Positions 53,629-62,417 of a stretch of DNA of 64,000 nt are shown here, piece after piece (positions within the stretch are counted from its first letter, which is position 1; each line of letters begins with the position of its first letter). Source of the stretch: Lentzea nigeriaca (lineage in GTDB: Bacteria > Actinomycetota > Actinomycetes > Mycobacteriales > Pseudonocardiaceae). The translations under genes and the position numbers were made by a program. Under the pieces are notes generated by a model. That model did not search any database. It was not told the DNA's origin and saw only the letters and a list, made by a program, of their open reading frames with translations. The DNA is taken from assembly GCF_016907955.1 (NCBI RefSeq), contig NZ_JAFBCX010000006.1, forward strand, positions 310,001 through 374,000, read 5' to 3'.

Positions 53629-54281
53629 GGCGTCGGTGTGCAGGCCGTCGTGCCGACGGTGATGCTTCCGGTGTGGCCGGACGGCGGCTCGAACGTGATC
53701 TTCAGCAACGTCATGCTGAGGCTGCCGTCGTTCGGCACGGGGAACACCGTGTCGGTGAACTTGGCCTTGGCGAGCACGGTTCCGTTGCTCGCCTTGATCT
53801 CGTGCACGTAGCCGGACGGGATCTGCTGCGGCAGCCCGGTCCAGCCGGACATGCCCTTGAGCTCCCAGCCCGCGGACGTGCCCTCCTGCGTGGCCTCGCA
53901 GGTGATCTTCCACTCGCCGATCTTGAGCCGCGGCCCCGTGGCTCCGACGAGCGTGGACAGCTCGAACCCCTTGCCGGTGGCCACGGAACGCGTCTTGGTG
54001 ATGAACTCGTCCGGGTTCACGACCTCGGTCGTGCACGTCGACGACGTCTCACCGATCTTGAGCCCGTTCCTGCTCACGGCGGGGCTGGCCCCGGTGACGG
54101 TGCCCGCCTGGTCCGGGTTCACGTCGCACACGGCGAGCGGCTCGACCTTGAACGTCTGGTCCGCCTTGGCGAAGTCGGCGGAACCGGCGGACGCGGAGCC
54201 GGGCGGGTTGCTCGCGAGCGCGGGGGACGCGCTCGCCACGGCCACGGCGATCACGGCTCCCGCGATCAAACTCTTGTGCAC
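53625..54281 (-). CDS. Secreted protein, choice-of-anchor-like, no visible anchor
   Basis: A 218-residue exported protein. The signal peptide is residues 1-23 (SLIAGAVIAVAVASASPALA). The mature part is a beta-rich domain with several Cys (VCDVNP, STCTTEV, ITCEAT, TTACTPTP), suggesting disulfides. No transmembrane end or LPxTG-like motif is present, so it would be released or held by partners. GTG 54281 follows GGGGAGAAGG. It is encoded downstream on the same strand as the epimerase and the choice-of-anchor gene. Confidence 0.7.
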   Translation of the reverse strand: MHKSLIAGAVIAVAVASASPALASNPPGSASAGSADFAKADQTFKVEPLAVCDVNPDQAGTVTGASPAVSRNGLKIGETSSTCTTEVVNPDEFITKTRSVATGKGFELSTLVGATGPRLKIGEWKITCEATQEGTSAGWELKGMSGWTGLPQQIPSGYVHEIKASNGTVLAKAKFTDTVFPVPNDGSLSMTLLKITFEPPSGHTGSITVGTTACTPTP

Positions 54282-54428
54282 TGTTCGCCTTCTCCCCTTG
54301 GCTCTGTTGTTTCCGCCCGATGATGGTTGTGTTTCACGATTCTGAAAGCAGCTCAACACCCCATGTCACCCGTTCGTGAATTCGCAATTACACGACCGAG
54401 TGATAGGCGAACTATCAGCGACGAGAAT

Positions 54429-55601
54429 TCACCGCACGCCCACCAACGTGGCGAACGGCTCCCGGCGCGGCAAAGCAGTCGGCAGGCCCGCCAACCTCTC
54501 CAGCGCGGTACACACCCGCACGGCGGCACGCCCGTCGCCGAACGGGTTGCGCCCCAGGGGAAGCCGCAGCCGGGAGCCGAGCACCCATCCCGCTTCGGCG
54601 AGGATGCGGGTGGTATCCGTGCCGACGAGCCAGGCGCACCCGGCGTCGACGGCGAGCATGCGTTCGGTGGTCTCGCGCAGCACCAGCACCGGCACGCCGA
54701 AGGTGGGCGCTTCCTCCTGGATGCCACCGGAGTCGGTCAGCACGAGGGCCGCGCGGCGCAGCACCCGCACCAGGTCCGGGTAGTCCAGCGGGTCGGTGAT
54801 GACGACGCGCTCGTGGCCGCCCAGCAGCGACACGACCTGTTCCCGCACACCGGGGTTCGGGTGCGCGGGGATCAGCACGTGCACGTCGGGGTGGCGGTCG
54901 GCGATGGAGCGCACGGCGTTGAGCACGCGCATCAGCGGGCGGCCCCACGACTCGCGGCGGTGCACCGTGACGAGCATGAGCCTGCCGCCGGTGGCGTCCA
55001 GGGTGCGTTCCAGGGCAACGAGATCAGGGCTCGACGGCGGGAGATCAGCCGCCGCGACGCGCTGCACGGCGTCCACGACGGTGTTGCCGGTGACGACGAT
55101 GTGGCTGTCCGGCAGGGATTCCGTGTTCAGGGCGTTGGCGGCGTCGTCGGTCGGCGCGAGGTGGAGCGAGGTGATGCGGGAGATCATCTGCCGGTTCCCC
55201 TCCTCGGGAAACGGGCCGTAGAGGTCGCCGGTGCGCAGGCCTGCTTCGAGGTGTGCCACGGGGATTCCGCGCCAGAACGAGGCGAGCGCCGCGGCCAGCG
55301 TCGTGGTGGTGTCGCCCTGCACGAGCGCGACCGCGGGCTCGCGTTCGGCGAGCACGGCGTCGAACTCGGGTAACAACCGGGAGACCAGCTCGGCCTGGGT
55401 CCCGTCGACCCTGGGCACGTCCAGCCGAACGTCGGGCACCAGGTCGAACGCGCCCAGCGCCTGCTCGACCATGCCGGAGTGCTGTCCGCTGTGGACGATC
55501 GTGGGACGGAGGCCGGGGTGCCCCCTCAACGCGATCGCGACGGGGGCGATCTTCACGGCTTCTGGCCGCGTTCCCGCCACCAGCAGAACTTCTTTGCTCA
55601 C
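54429..55601 (-). CDS. wecB: UDP-N-acetylglucosamine 2-epimerase (non-hydrolysing)
   Basis: A 390-residue enzyme making UDP-ManNAc from UDP-GlcNAc. The start EVLLVAGTRPEAVKIAPVA, GDTTTTLAAALASFWRGIPV, HLEAGLRTGDLYGPFPEEGN, VTVHRRESWG and LTDSGGIQEEAPTFGVPVLV are all conserved. GTG 55601 is supported by the conserved N-terminus beginning two residues later. Usually supplies sugars for cell-surface polysaccharide or glycoprotein; here next to an exosortase-type locus and a glycosyltransferase. Confidence 0.96.
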   Translation of the reverse strand: MSKEVLLVAGTRPEAVKIAPVAIALRGHPGLRPTIVHSGQHSGMVEQALGAFDLVPDVRLDVPRVDGTQAELVSRLLPEFDAVLAEREPAVALVQGDTTTTLAAALASFWRGIPVAHLEAGLRTGDLYGPFPEEGNRQMISRITSLHLAPTDDAANALNTESLPDSHIVVTGNTVVDAVQRVAAADLPPSSPDLVALERTLDATGGRLMLVTVHRRESWGRPLMRVLNAVRSIADRHPDVHVLIPAHPNPGVREQVVSLLGGHERVVITDPLDYPDLVRVLRRAALVLTDSGGIQEEAPTFGVPVLVLRETTERMLAVDAGCAWLVGTDTTRILAEAGWVLGSRLRLPLGRNPFGDGRAAVRVCTALERLAGLPTALPRREPFATLVGVR

Positions 55602-55668
55602 CGTTGTCCTCTTTCTCCGGAGACGAGGTGGTCCGCCCAGGGGCGGGGGCAACCCAAGGCGGACCGTG

Positions 55669-55860
55669 TCAGCCGGCTCGGTTCGGTCTGGTTTCGACGG
55701 GGACCGCACGGCGCTTCTCACGAGTGCTGTGCAGGAGGAACGCACCGGCGAGCAAGAGCACGAAACCCGCGACGATCCACCACGTCACGTCCGCGCCGGT
55801 GACCGCGAGGGCTCCGACGCCCGTGCCGACACCGATGCCGGTACCGGGGACCTTGTACAT
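55669..55860 (-). CDS. 63-residue LAVTG sorting-signal microprotein
   Basis: A very small protein starting at ATG 55860, preceded by GAGGAG (about 8 bp spacing). The Gly-rich N-terminus (GTGIGVGTGVGALAVTG) runs into LAVTG, then a hydrophobic helix (WWIVAGFVLLLAGAFLL) and a Lys/Arg-rich tail, so almost the whole protein is a sortase signal. No conventional signal peptide is visible. It lies 11 bp downstream of the choice-of-anchor gene and is probably in the same transcript. Confidence 0.75.
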   Translation of the reverse strand: MYKVPGTGIGVGTGVGALAVTGADVTWWIVAGFVLLLAGAFLLHSTREKRRAVPVETRPNRAG

Positions 55861-55871
55861 CCGCCGCTCCT

Positions 55872-56666
55872 CTAGGCCTGCCCGAAAGATCGGACGCTGC
55901 ACGACGCGCGGCGGCGCAGCGCCACGAAGGCGACCGGAGCAGCGACGACACCGAGCAGGCCGAGGCCGATCCACAGGCCCGCACCCGACGCCATCGGGAT
56001 GGGCAGGCCCGCGGGACCGCACGTGGCGGACGAGATGATCACGTCGCCGGTGCCGATGCTGCCGAGCTTGCCCTGCAGCAGCTTGATGTGGATCGCGTTG
56101 ACCGTCAGGCGGCCGTCGTCGTTCTTGATCTGCTCGTTGAAGATCACTTCGGCGATCTTGATCCCGGCCAGCTGCACGTCGAGCACGGTGTTGCTCGCGG
56201 GGTCGTGCCCAATTGATGCTGCACCGTCCTGGCCGAGCTTGCCGAGGTTGACGCCCGCGAGCTTGGACTTGCCGGCCAGACCTTTCTGGGTCGCCTGGCA
56301 CTCCGCCTCGACCAGCTCGGCGGAGATCTCGCCGGTGACCTTGGAGAGCAGGTCGACCCGGACGTCCGCGGTGCTCGCCCGCGAGTACACGCCACCGGAC
56401 TTGTCGTCCCGCGACGCGGAGGCGTTGACGACACCGGTCTTCAGGATCCCGGTGAGGTCGACGCCGACGAACGTGTTCTGCGTCGGCCCGTTCGCGTTGG
56501 CGGCGGCGAACGGTTCCGCGTCGACCGCGGGGTTGCCGAGCAGCGTCACGTTGAGCTTCGCACCGTAGGCCGAGGCGTCCCCCGGAGCGGCCGAAGCTGG
56601 TGCGGCACCGGTCAAGAGCGCCGCGATCGCAACGACTCCGGCCAGCGCCGTCATTCGGACACGCAT
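55872..56666 (-). CDS. Choice-of-anchor P-type surface protein
   Basis: A 264-residue exported protein. The signal peptide is residues 1-26. The central beta domain (AYGAKLNVTLLGNPAVDAEP, VGVDLTGILKTGVVNASASR) matches the choice-of-anchor P family as I know it. The C-terminus has a short segment LPIPMASGAG, a hydrophobic helix and the basic end ALRRRASC, like exosortase targets rather than LPxTG ones. ATG 56666 follows AAGGAG. First gene of its transcript; it diverges from the exosortase gene, making that enzyme the likely processor. Confidence 0.82.
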   Translation of the reverse strand: MRVRMTALAGVVAIAALLTGAAPASAAPGDASAYGAKLNVTLLGNPAVDAEPFAAANANGPTQNTFVGVDLTGILKTGVVNASASRDDKSGGVYSRASTADVRVDLLSKVTGEISAELVEAECQATQKGLAGKSKLAGVNLGKLGQDGAASIGHDPASNTVLDVQLAGIKIAEVIFNEQIKNDDGRLTVNAIHIKLLQGKLGSIGTGDVIISSATCGPAGLPIPMASGAGLWIGLGLLGVVAAPVAFVALRRRASCSVRSFGQA

Positions 56667-56959
56667 GAAACTCCTTCCGTTATTCCTCCGGCCCCAGGGC
56701 GCGTTCGACCCAAGCTGGTTCACGCTTTCCGGGGGCAATTACCGGCATCGGCTTTCTTTCGGGGGAACTGAGGGTTACTCCCCGTATCGGGCGACACGAC
56801 CACCCAACTCGCCCAACGAGCGCCACTCATCGTGGATTTTTTGATCAATTTCCGGTCACGGCGTCACTCGATCCGGGGATGAGGGCTGACGTTGCGTCGA
56901 CCGATGGAACGTCAAGTAGCCCGTCTGGGCGCTCCCTCATCGGTGGAAAGGATCCTCGG
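56667..56959. other. Divergent intergenic region of the exosortase locus
   Basis: A 293-bp gap between the choice-of-anchor gene (minus) and the exosortase gene (plus). It should hold both promoters. It has no coding frame of its own; one weak stem (GGGG ... CCCC around 56760-56785) is seen. Confidence 0.5.
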
Positions 56960-57478
56960 GTGACGCTTGCCGTGCGCCGCACCGCATTCCCGAGCCGGGT
57001 GACGGTGGTCGTCCTGCTCGCTCTCGCCGCGGGACTCGTGTTCGCACACCGCCTGTACCGGACGGCGGAGATCTCGCTGTCCGGCGCGATCCTCAGCGTC
57101 ATCAGCTCGTACGGTGTGGACGTGGTCCCCGACCGCCAGACCGTCTACTTCGGACTGGGCTCGGACACCCCGCTGGGCCTGCGGATGACACCGGAGTGCA
57201 CCTCGGCGTTCCTGGTGCTGCCACTGATCGTGGTGGGCGCCGTGATGATCGCGCTGCGCCCGCGCATCCAGCACCGCGTGCTGGTCGCGCTGGGCGTCGC
57301 GGCGCTGGCGGTCGTGATCGTCAACCAGTTCCGCGTGCTCACGCTGATGGGCCTCGTGAGCTGGCTGGGCGTCGACACCGGCTACCACTGGGGCCACACG
57401 CTGCTCGGCTCGATGGTGAGCGTCTTCGGTGGCGCGGCGGCGCTGGTCGCGTTCGTCTGGCTGGCCACCCGCAAGTGA
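56960..57478 (+). CDS. Exosortase/archaeosortase-family transpeptidase
   Basis: A 172-residue multi-helix membrane protein. The catalytic triad of the exosortase superfamily is readable: Cys80 in MTPECTSAFLVLPL, Arg125 in IVNQFRVLTLMGL and His143/His146 in GYHWGHTLLGS. It is shorter than proteobacterial EpsH-type enzymes, in line with Gram-positive types. It would cut near a C-terminal sorting signal and join the protein to a cell-surface acceptor. GTG 56960 is the chosen start. Its stop overlaps the glycosyltransferase start by GTGA, tying the two functions. Confidence 0.85.
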   Translation: MTLAVRRTAFPSRVTVVVLLALAAGLVFAHRLYRTAEISLSGAILSVISSYGVDVVPDRQTVYFGLGSDTPLGLRMTPECTSAFLVLPLIVVGAVMIALRPRIQHRVLVALGVAALAVVIVNQFRVLTLMGLVSWLGVDTGYHWGHTLLGSMVSVFGGAAALVAFVWLATRK

Positions 57479-58839
57479 ACCTCGACCTCGTCCTCGGGTT
57501 CACGCAGGCGCTCGCTCTGACGATGAGCGTCGCCTTCGTGACGTACGTGTTCGTGATCGTGGTGCCGTACCTGCGGCGCAAACCCGCGCCCGTCGGCGTG
57601 CCGGAGTCGTTGGAGTGGCACTTCTTCGTGCCGTGTCGCGACGAGGAGGCCGTCATCGGCGACACGATCAGGTATCTGCGCGAGACGTTCCCCATCGCGC
57701 ACGTGTGGGTCATCGACGACGACTCCGACGACCGCACCGCCGACGTCGTGCGGACGTTGAAGCGCAACGGCGGCATTCGGGACCCGCACATCCACCTCGT
57801 GCAGCGCCAACGTCCGTATGCCCGCACCGGCAAGGGCAACGCGCTGAACGACGCCTACCGCACGCTGAAGCTGTGGATGGGCCGCCGCGCGGACACGGAC
57901 CGCGCGATCGTCGTGGTGGTCGACGCGGACGGCCGCCCGGCACCGAACTGTCTGGAAGTCTGTGCGGCACAGCATCTTTTCGGCAATCCGCGCATCGGTG
58001 CCGTGCAGGTGGACGTGCGGATGATCAACGCGGGCCGGCGGCAGCCGGGGGTGTCGTGGTGGCGCAGGACGTTCGGTGCCGGGCTCGTGCGGATGCAGGA
58101 CCTGGAGTTCCGCACCGCCATCGCGGCGATCCAGATGTCGCGCGGCGCCACCGGCACGATCTCCATGGGCGGCAACGGCCAGTTCACCCGTCTGTCGGCT
58201 TTGGACTCGATCGCCGGGCCGACCGGCAGCCCGTGGCGCGGGTCGTTGCTGGAGGACTTCGAGCTCGGCGTGCACCTGCTGACCGCGGGCTGGCACACCG
58301 GGTTCTCGCTGGACACGCACGTGAACCAGGAAGCGCTGTACTCGTTGCGGCGCTTCCTCGCGCAACGCACGCGCTGGGGCCAGGGAACCATGCAGTGCAT
58401 GCGCTACCTGCGCCGGATCTGGGACTCCGAGCACCTGACGACGCTGGGAGCCGCCGAGATGATGTACTACCTCGCGCAACCGTGGATGCAGTTGCTCGGC
58501 ACCCTGATCTACCCGATCCCGATGGCTCTCATGGCCTACCGGTTCGTGGTGTCGCCCAGCGAGGTCGTGGCATGGTTCTTCGACGGCGCGTGGGTCCTGT
58601 TCACCGTGTACGGCGCGTTCGGACTGTTGCCGTTCGTGTTGTGGGGCCCGGTGTACCGCGCGCGGTGCGAGCCCGTGAGCTTCTGGAAATCCATCGGGTA
58701 CGGGCTCGGCTACGCGCTGTACATCTACACCTTCTACGTCACGTCGTGGCGCGCGCTGATCCGGTTGGTGCGCGGGCACAACGGCTGGACGAAGACCCGC
58801 CGTAACACCGAACGAGGTCTCGTCGCTGTTGATGTGTGA
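57475..58839 (+). CDS. Family 2 processive-type glycosyltransferase
   Basis: A 454-residue membrane glycosyltransferase. One N-terminal helix, then the GT-A domain: HFFVPCRDEEAVIGDTIRYL, VIDDDSDDRT (about 80), the D-x-D at residues 150-152 (VDADGRP), EDFELG near 260, and Q-x-x-R-W at 297-301 (QRTRWGQG). Four or more helices follow. This motif set is that of cellulose- or hyaluronan-synthase-like processive enzymes. It overlaps the exosortase gene by four bases, so it may build the surface polymer to which exosortase substrates are linked. Donor sugar unknown. Confidence 0.9.
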   Translation: MNLDLVLGFTQALALTMSVAFVTYVFVIVVPYLRRKPAPVGVPESLEWHFFVPCRDEEAVIGDTIRYLRETFPIAHVWVIDDDSDDRTADVVRTLKRNGGIRDPHIHLVQRQRPYARTGKGNALNDAYRTLKLWMGRRADTDRAIVVVVDADGRPAPNCLEVCAAQHLFGNPRIGAVQVDVRMINAGRRQPGVSWWRRTFGAGLVRMQDLEFRTAIAAIQMSRGATGTISMGGNGQFTRLSALDSIAGPTGSPWRGSLLEDFELGVHLLTAGWHTGFSLDTHVNQEALYSLRRFLAQRTRWGQGTMQCMRYLRRIWDSEHLTTLGAAEMMYYLAQPWMQLLGTLIYPIPMALMAYRFVVSPSEVVAWFFDGAWVLFTVYGAFGLLPFVLWGPVYRARCEPVSFWKSIGYGLGYALYIYTFYVTSWRALIRLVRGHNGWTKTRRNTERGLVAVDV

Positions 58840-58886
58840 CCTGTCACTTTGTGGACATCGGACAAAGACGTTCCCGAGCCGCCCTG

Positions 58887-58902
58887 GTTAACCTCAGTTC
58901 AC
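58887..58902. promoter_or_regulatory. Possible biotin-responsive operator upstream of bioY
   Basis: GTTAACctcaGTTCAC is an inverted repeat with one mismatch, 26 bp upstream of the bioY start. It resembles actinobacterial BioQ sites, which have the same GTTAAC/GTGAAC half-sites. No regulator gene is adjacent. Confidence 0.45.
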
Positions 58903-58927
58903 TCGCCTATTCCGCCAGGGAGGGAAA

Positions 58928-59503
58928 ATGACGCTCGCACTCGCGCCCCGTCGCACCGTGCTCGCCGACTTCGTGCCGGGCGCACTCGTCCGCGACCTGA
59001 CCCTGGTGCTGGCCGGCGCCGCGTTCACCGGCCTCGCCGCCCAGGTGGCGCTGCCGATTCCCGGCAGCCCCGTGCCGCTGACCGGCCAGACCTTCGCCGC
59101 TCTCCTGGTCGGAGCCGCCCTCGGCTGGCAGCGCGGCGCGACGTCGATGCTCCTCTACCTGATCGCCGGAGTCGCGGGCGTGCCGTGGTTCCAGGGCGGT
59201 TCGTCGGGCGCCCCGGTGTCGCTCGGTTACGTCGTCGGCTTCGTGTTCGCCGGTGCGCTCGTCGGCGCGCTGGCCAAGCACGGTGGCGACCGCACGCCGT
59301 TGCGCACGGTCGGCACCATGGTGCTGGGCAACCTGGTGATCTACAGCGTCGGCGTGCCGTGGCTGATGGCCGCCACCGGCATGGGCCTCGGCAAGGCGGT
59401 CAGCGTCGGTGTGCTGCCGTTCCTGATCGGTGACGCCGTGAAGATCGCCCTGGCGGCGGGCGTGCTGCCCACCGCCTGGGCTCTCGTCAATCGCCTGAAG
59501 TGA
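58928..59503 (+). CDS. bioY: Biotin transporter BioY (ECF S component)
   Basis: A 191-residue six-helix membrane protein. LPIPGSPVPLTGQTFAALLV is the BioY signature, with GALVGALAKHGGDR later. Start ATG 58928 follows GGAGGGA. It binds biotin with high affinity and works with shared ECF ATPases encoded elsewhere. No ECF genes are adjacent. Confidence 0.96.
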   Translation: MTLALAPRRTVLADFVPGALVRDLTLVLAGAAFTGLAAQVALPIPGSPVPLTGQTFAALLVGAALGWQRGATSMLLYLIAGVAGVPWFQGGSSGAPVSLGYVVGFVFAGALVGALAKHGGDRTPLRTVGTMVLGNLVIYSVGVPWLMAATGMGLGKAVSVGVLPFLIGDAVKIALAAGVLPTAWALVNRLK

Positions 59504-59575
59504 GTCACGCCCCGGAAGTTGTTCCGCCCTCGTCGAGCGGCGTAACGACGTGAGGTCCGCGGCCGAGTAATCCGC

Positions 59576-60361
59576 GTGACGACGCACACCCCGGAAGAGC
59601 TGGGCTGCCTGGCGGGCGGCCCAGCCCGTGCCGCCGAGGTCGCGCTGGCCAGGCTGCTGCAGGCCGGTCTGGTCCGGATCTCCCGCGAGGGCCTGGTGAC
59701 CGCCGTCCACCGCAACCCCGGCCGTGTTTCCCCTTTGGAGGCACGGATTCTGAACAGCACCCTCGTGGGCAGGTACCTGCACGACGTGCTGCGGGAGGCG
59801 GCGGCGTCGCCGGAGGCCGAGGGCCTGCGGTCCCACCTGGCCGACCGCGGGCTGCTGAGGCGCCGGCGTTCGTTCCGGCCCCGGCTGTATCCGTGGCTGT
59901 CGTTGCTGGGTGCGGGCATTTCGCTGCTGGGGTTCGCCGTCGTGGTGTTCCCGGAGGTCATGGAGCCCCTGCCGGCGGCCGTGCCGCGGTTCGACGGAGT
60001 CCCGCCCTGGGCGTTCTTCGTCGGCGGGCCGCTGCTGATCATCTGGGCCTCGGTGCTGCGGCTGCGTGATCCAGGGAGGTTGCGGACGAGGGCCGGCTAC
60101 CTGGCGGTGAAGCGGGCCGGCCGGCACGTCTCCCCGCAGGACCCGTCGCACGCGGTCGCGGTCCTGGGGTTGCGCGGCAAGATCGGCGGGGTCGCGGTGG
60201 CCGGGCTGATCGGACTGACGCCCGCGATGGTGGAGATGCTGCCCACCCGTGACACGTCGTCGGGCAGCAGCTGCGGCGGCGGTTGTTCGTCGAGCTCCTG
60301 TGGTGGTGACGGCGGCTGTGGCGGAGGCTGCGGTGGCGGGTGCGGCGGTGGCGGCGACTGA
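59576..60361 (+). CDS. TIGR04222-domain membrane protein with Cys/Gly tail
   Basis: A 261-residue protein. The N-terminal ~90 residues (TPEELGCLAGGPARAAEVAL, VHRNPGRVSPLEARILNS) match the TIGR04222 domain; two transmembrane helices are near residues 105-125 and 140-160. The C-terminus after residue 225 is low-complexity: Ser/Gly/Cys with at least seven Cys in CGGGCSSSSCGGDGG-like repeats. Such tails are typical of the family and may bind metal or be crosslinked. GTG 59576 has a weak ribosome-binding site. Function unknown. Confidence 0.85.
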   Translation: MTTHTPEELGCLAGGPARAAEVALARLLQAGLVRISREGLVTAVHRNPGRVSPLEARILNSTLVGRYLHDVLREAAASPEAEGLRSHLADRGLLRRRRSFRPRLYPWLSLLGAGISLLGFAVVVFPEVMEPLPAAVPRFDGVPPWAFFVGGPLLIIWASVLRLRDPGRLRTRAGYLAVKRAGRHVSPQDPSHAVAVLGLRGKIGGVAVAGLIGLTPAMVEMLPTRDTSSGSSCGGGCSSSSCGGDGGCGGGCGGGCGGGGD

Positions 60362-60413
60362 AGTCCGCCACGCCTGACGGGGACTGTCGGACCTGCCGGG
60401 TACGGTCTGTCTC

Positions 60414-62417
60414 GTGCCTGAAGTTCCCCCCACCCTGAGCCTGCTGGAAACCGCCGTGAGCGCCGTCGGTGGCGCTGAGCGCCCCGGCCAGGTGGAGATG
60501 GCCGAGGCCGTCGACCGCTCGATCCGCACGGGCGAGCACCTCGCGGTGCAGGCGGGCACGGGCACGGGCAAGTCGCTCGCGTATCTGGTGCCGTCGATCA
60601 GGCACGCCGTGGCCGAGGAGGAGACGGTGGTGGTCTCCACGGCCACGATCGCCCTGCAGCGGCAGCTGGTCGACCGGGATCTGCCGCGTCTCGCGAAGGC
60701 GCTGAAGAAGGATCTCGGCCGCGAGCCGACGTTCGCGATCCTCAAGGGCCGCAGGAACTACCTGTGCATGCACCGCGTGCACAACGGCGCGCCGGACGAG
60801 CCGGAGGAAGCCGGGCTGTTCGACCCGTTCGCGGTGTCACGGCTCGGGCGTGAGGTGAAGCGGCTGCACGAGTGGTCGTCGGACACCGAGACCGGTGATC
60901 GCGACGAGCTGGTGCCCGGCGTCAGCGAGCAGGCGTGGCGGCAGGTGTCGGTCACCGCGCGCGAGTGCCTCGGCGTGTCGAAGTGCCCGATCGGCGCCGA
61001 CTGCTTCGCCGAACGGGCGCGGGCGCAGGCGGGCAAGGCGGACATCGTGGTGACGAACCACGCGATGCTCGCCATCGACGCGTTGGAGGGCTATCAGGTC
61101 CTGCCGGACCACGACGTGGTGGTGATCGACGAGGCGCACGACCTGGTCGACCGCGTCACGTCGGTGGCGACGGAGGAGCTGAGCGGGGCGTCCGTCGCGA
61201 TGGCCGCGCGCCGGTGCGGGCGGTTGATCGACCAGGACGTCGCGGACCGGCTGGCCGAGGCCAGCGACGGGCTGGCGATGATCCTCGAGGACATGCCGTC
61301 CGGCCGGCTCGACGCGCTGCCGCGCGCGCTGGCCGGTGCGCTGGCGGCCACGCGCGACGCGGCGCACAACTGCGTGTCGGCGATGGGGCCGGAGCGCAAG
61401 GAGGACGTGGAGGGGGCGACGGCGCGCAAGCTCGCGCTGTCGTTGCTCGAAGAGGTGCACGACTGCGCGGTGCGGATCCTCGAGGCGTTCGACGAGGAGC
61501 ACGACGTCGTGTGGGTGTCGGGCGACTTCCAGCAGAAGGCGCCCGTGCTGCGGGTCGCACCGCTGGGCGTGGGCGGGCTGCTGCGGGAACGGCTCTTCGC
61601 CAAACGCACCACGGTGCTGACGTCCGCGACGCTCACGCTGGGCGGCGCGTTCGACACGATGGCACGCCAGTGGGGCCTGCCGCCGTCGGAGCAGGTGCGC
61701 AAGATCGAGGGCGCGGCGACGGACAAGGACATCGACGGTCCGAAGTGGACAGGCCTCGACGTGGGTTCGCCGTTCCAGCACTCGTCGAGCGGAATCCTCT
61801 ACGTGGCAAGGCATCTGCCGCAGCCGGGCCGTGACGGGCTGCCGCCGGAGTACCTCGACGAGATCGAGGGCCTGGTCAACGCGGCCGGTGGCAGGGCGCT
61901 CGGCCTGTTCTCGTCGACGCGCGCGGCCAAGGCGGCCACGGACGCGTTGCGGGACAAGCTCGACTACCCGATCTTGTGTCAGGGCGACGACGCGACGGGC
62001 CTGCTGGTCAAGAAGTTCTCCGAGGACGAGCGCACGTGCCTGTTCGGCACGCTGTCGCTGTGGCAGGGCGTCGACGTGCCCGGCCCCTCGCTGCAGCTCG
62101 TGATCATGGACAGGATCCCGTTCCCCCGCCCGGACGACCCATTGGCCTCCGCCCGTCAGAAAGCCGTCAACTCCCGCGGGGGCAACGGCTTCCTGACGGT
62201 CGCGGCGACCCACGCGGCACTGTTGCTCGCCCAGGGCGCTGGCCGGTTGCTGCGGTCGATGTCGGACAAGGGCGTGGTGGCCATCCTGGATCCCAGGCTG
62301 GCCACGGCCCGCTACGGCGGCTTCCTGCGCGCCTCACTCCCCCCGTTCTGGACGACCTACGACCCCGAGGTGGTGCGCGCCGCGCTCAAGCGCCTGGACG
62401 CGGCCCAGACCCGCTGA
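60414..62417 (+). CDS. dinG: DinG/XPD-type iron-sulfur ATP-dependent DNA helicase
   Basis: A 667-residue superfamily 2 helicase. Walker A VQAGTGTGKSLAYLVPSIR is at residues 44-62 and the DEAH box (VVVIDEAHDLVD) at 239-242. A 4Fe-4S cluster site is intact: Cys118, Cys185, Cys191 and Cys197. Motif V/VI residues are in LFGTLSLWQGVDVPGPSLQ and AQGAGRLLRS. It unwinds damaged or RNA-DNA structures with 5'-3' polarity as known for the family. GTG 60414 is the start. The end overlaps the convergent VOC gene by 32 bp. Confidence 0.95.
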   Translation: MPEVPPTLSLLETAVSAVGGAERPGQVEMAEAVDRSIRTGEHLAVQAGTGTGKSLAYLVPSIRHAVAEEETVVVSTATIALQRQLVDRDLPRLAKALKKDLGREPTFAILKGRRNYLCMHRVHNGAPDEPEEAGLFDPFAVSRLGREVKRLHEWSSDTETGDRDELVPGVSEQAWRQVSVTARECLGVSKCPIGADCFAERARAQAGKADIVVTNHAMLAIDALEGYQVLPDHDVVVIDEAHDLVDRVTSVATEELSGASVAMAARRCGRLIDQDVADRLAEASDGLAMILEDMPSGRLDALPRALAGALAATRDAAHNCVSAMGPERKEDVEGATARKLALSLLEEVHDCAVRILEAFDEEHDVVWVSGDFQQKAPVLRVAPLGVGGLLRERLFAKRTTVLTSATLTLGGAFDTMARQWGLPPSEQVRKIEGAATDKDIDGPKWTGLDVGSPFQHSSSGILYVARHLPQPGRDGLPPEYLDEIEGLVNAAGGRALGLFSSTRAAKAATDALRDKLDYPILCQGDDATGLLVKKFSEDERTCLFGTLSLWQGVDVPGPSLQLVIMDRIPFPRPDDPLASARQKAVNSRGGNGFLTVAATHAALLLAQGAGRLLRSMSDKGVVAILDPRLATARYGGFLRASLPPFWTTYDPEVVRAALKRLDAAQTR

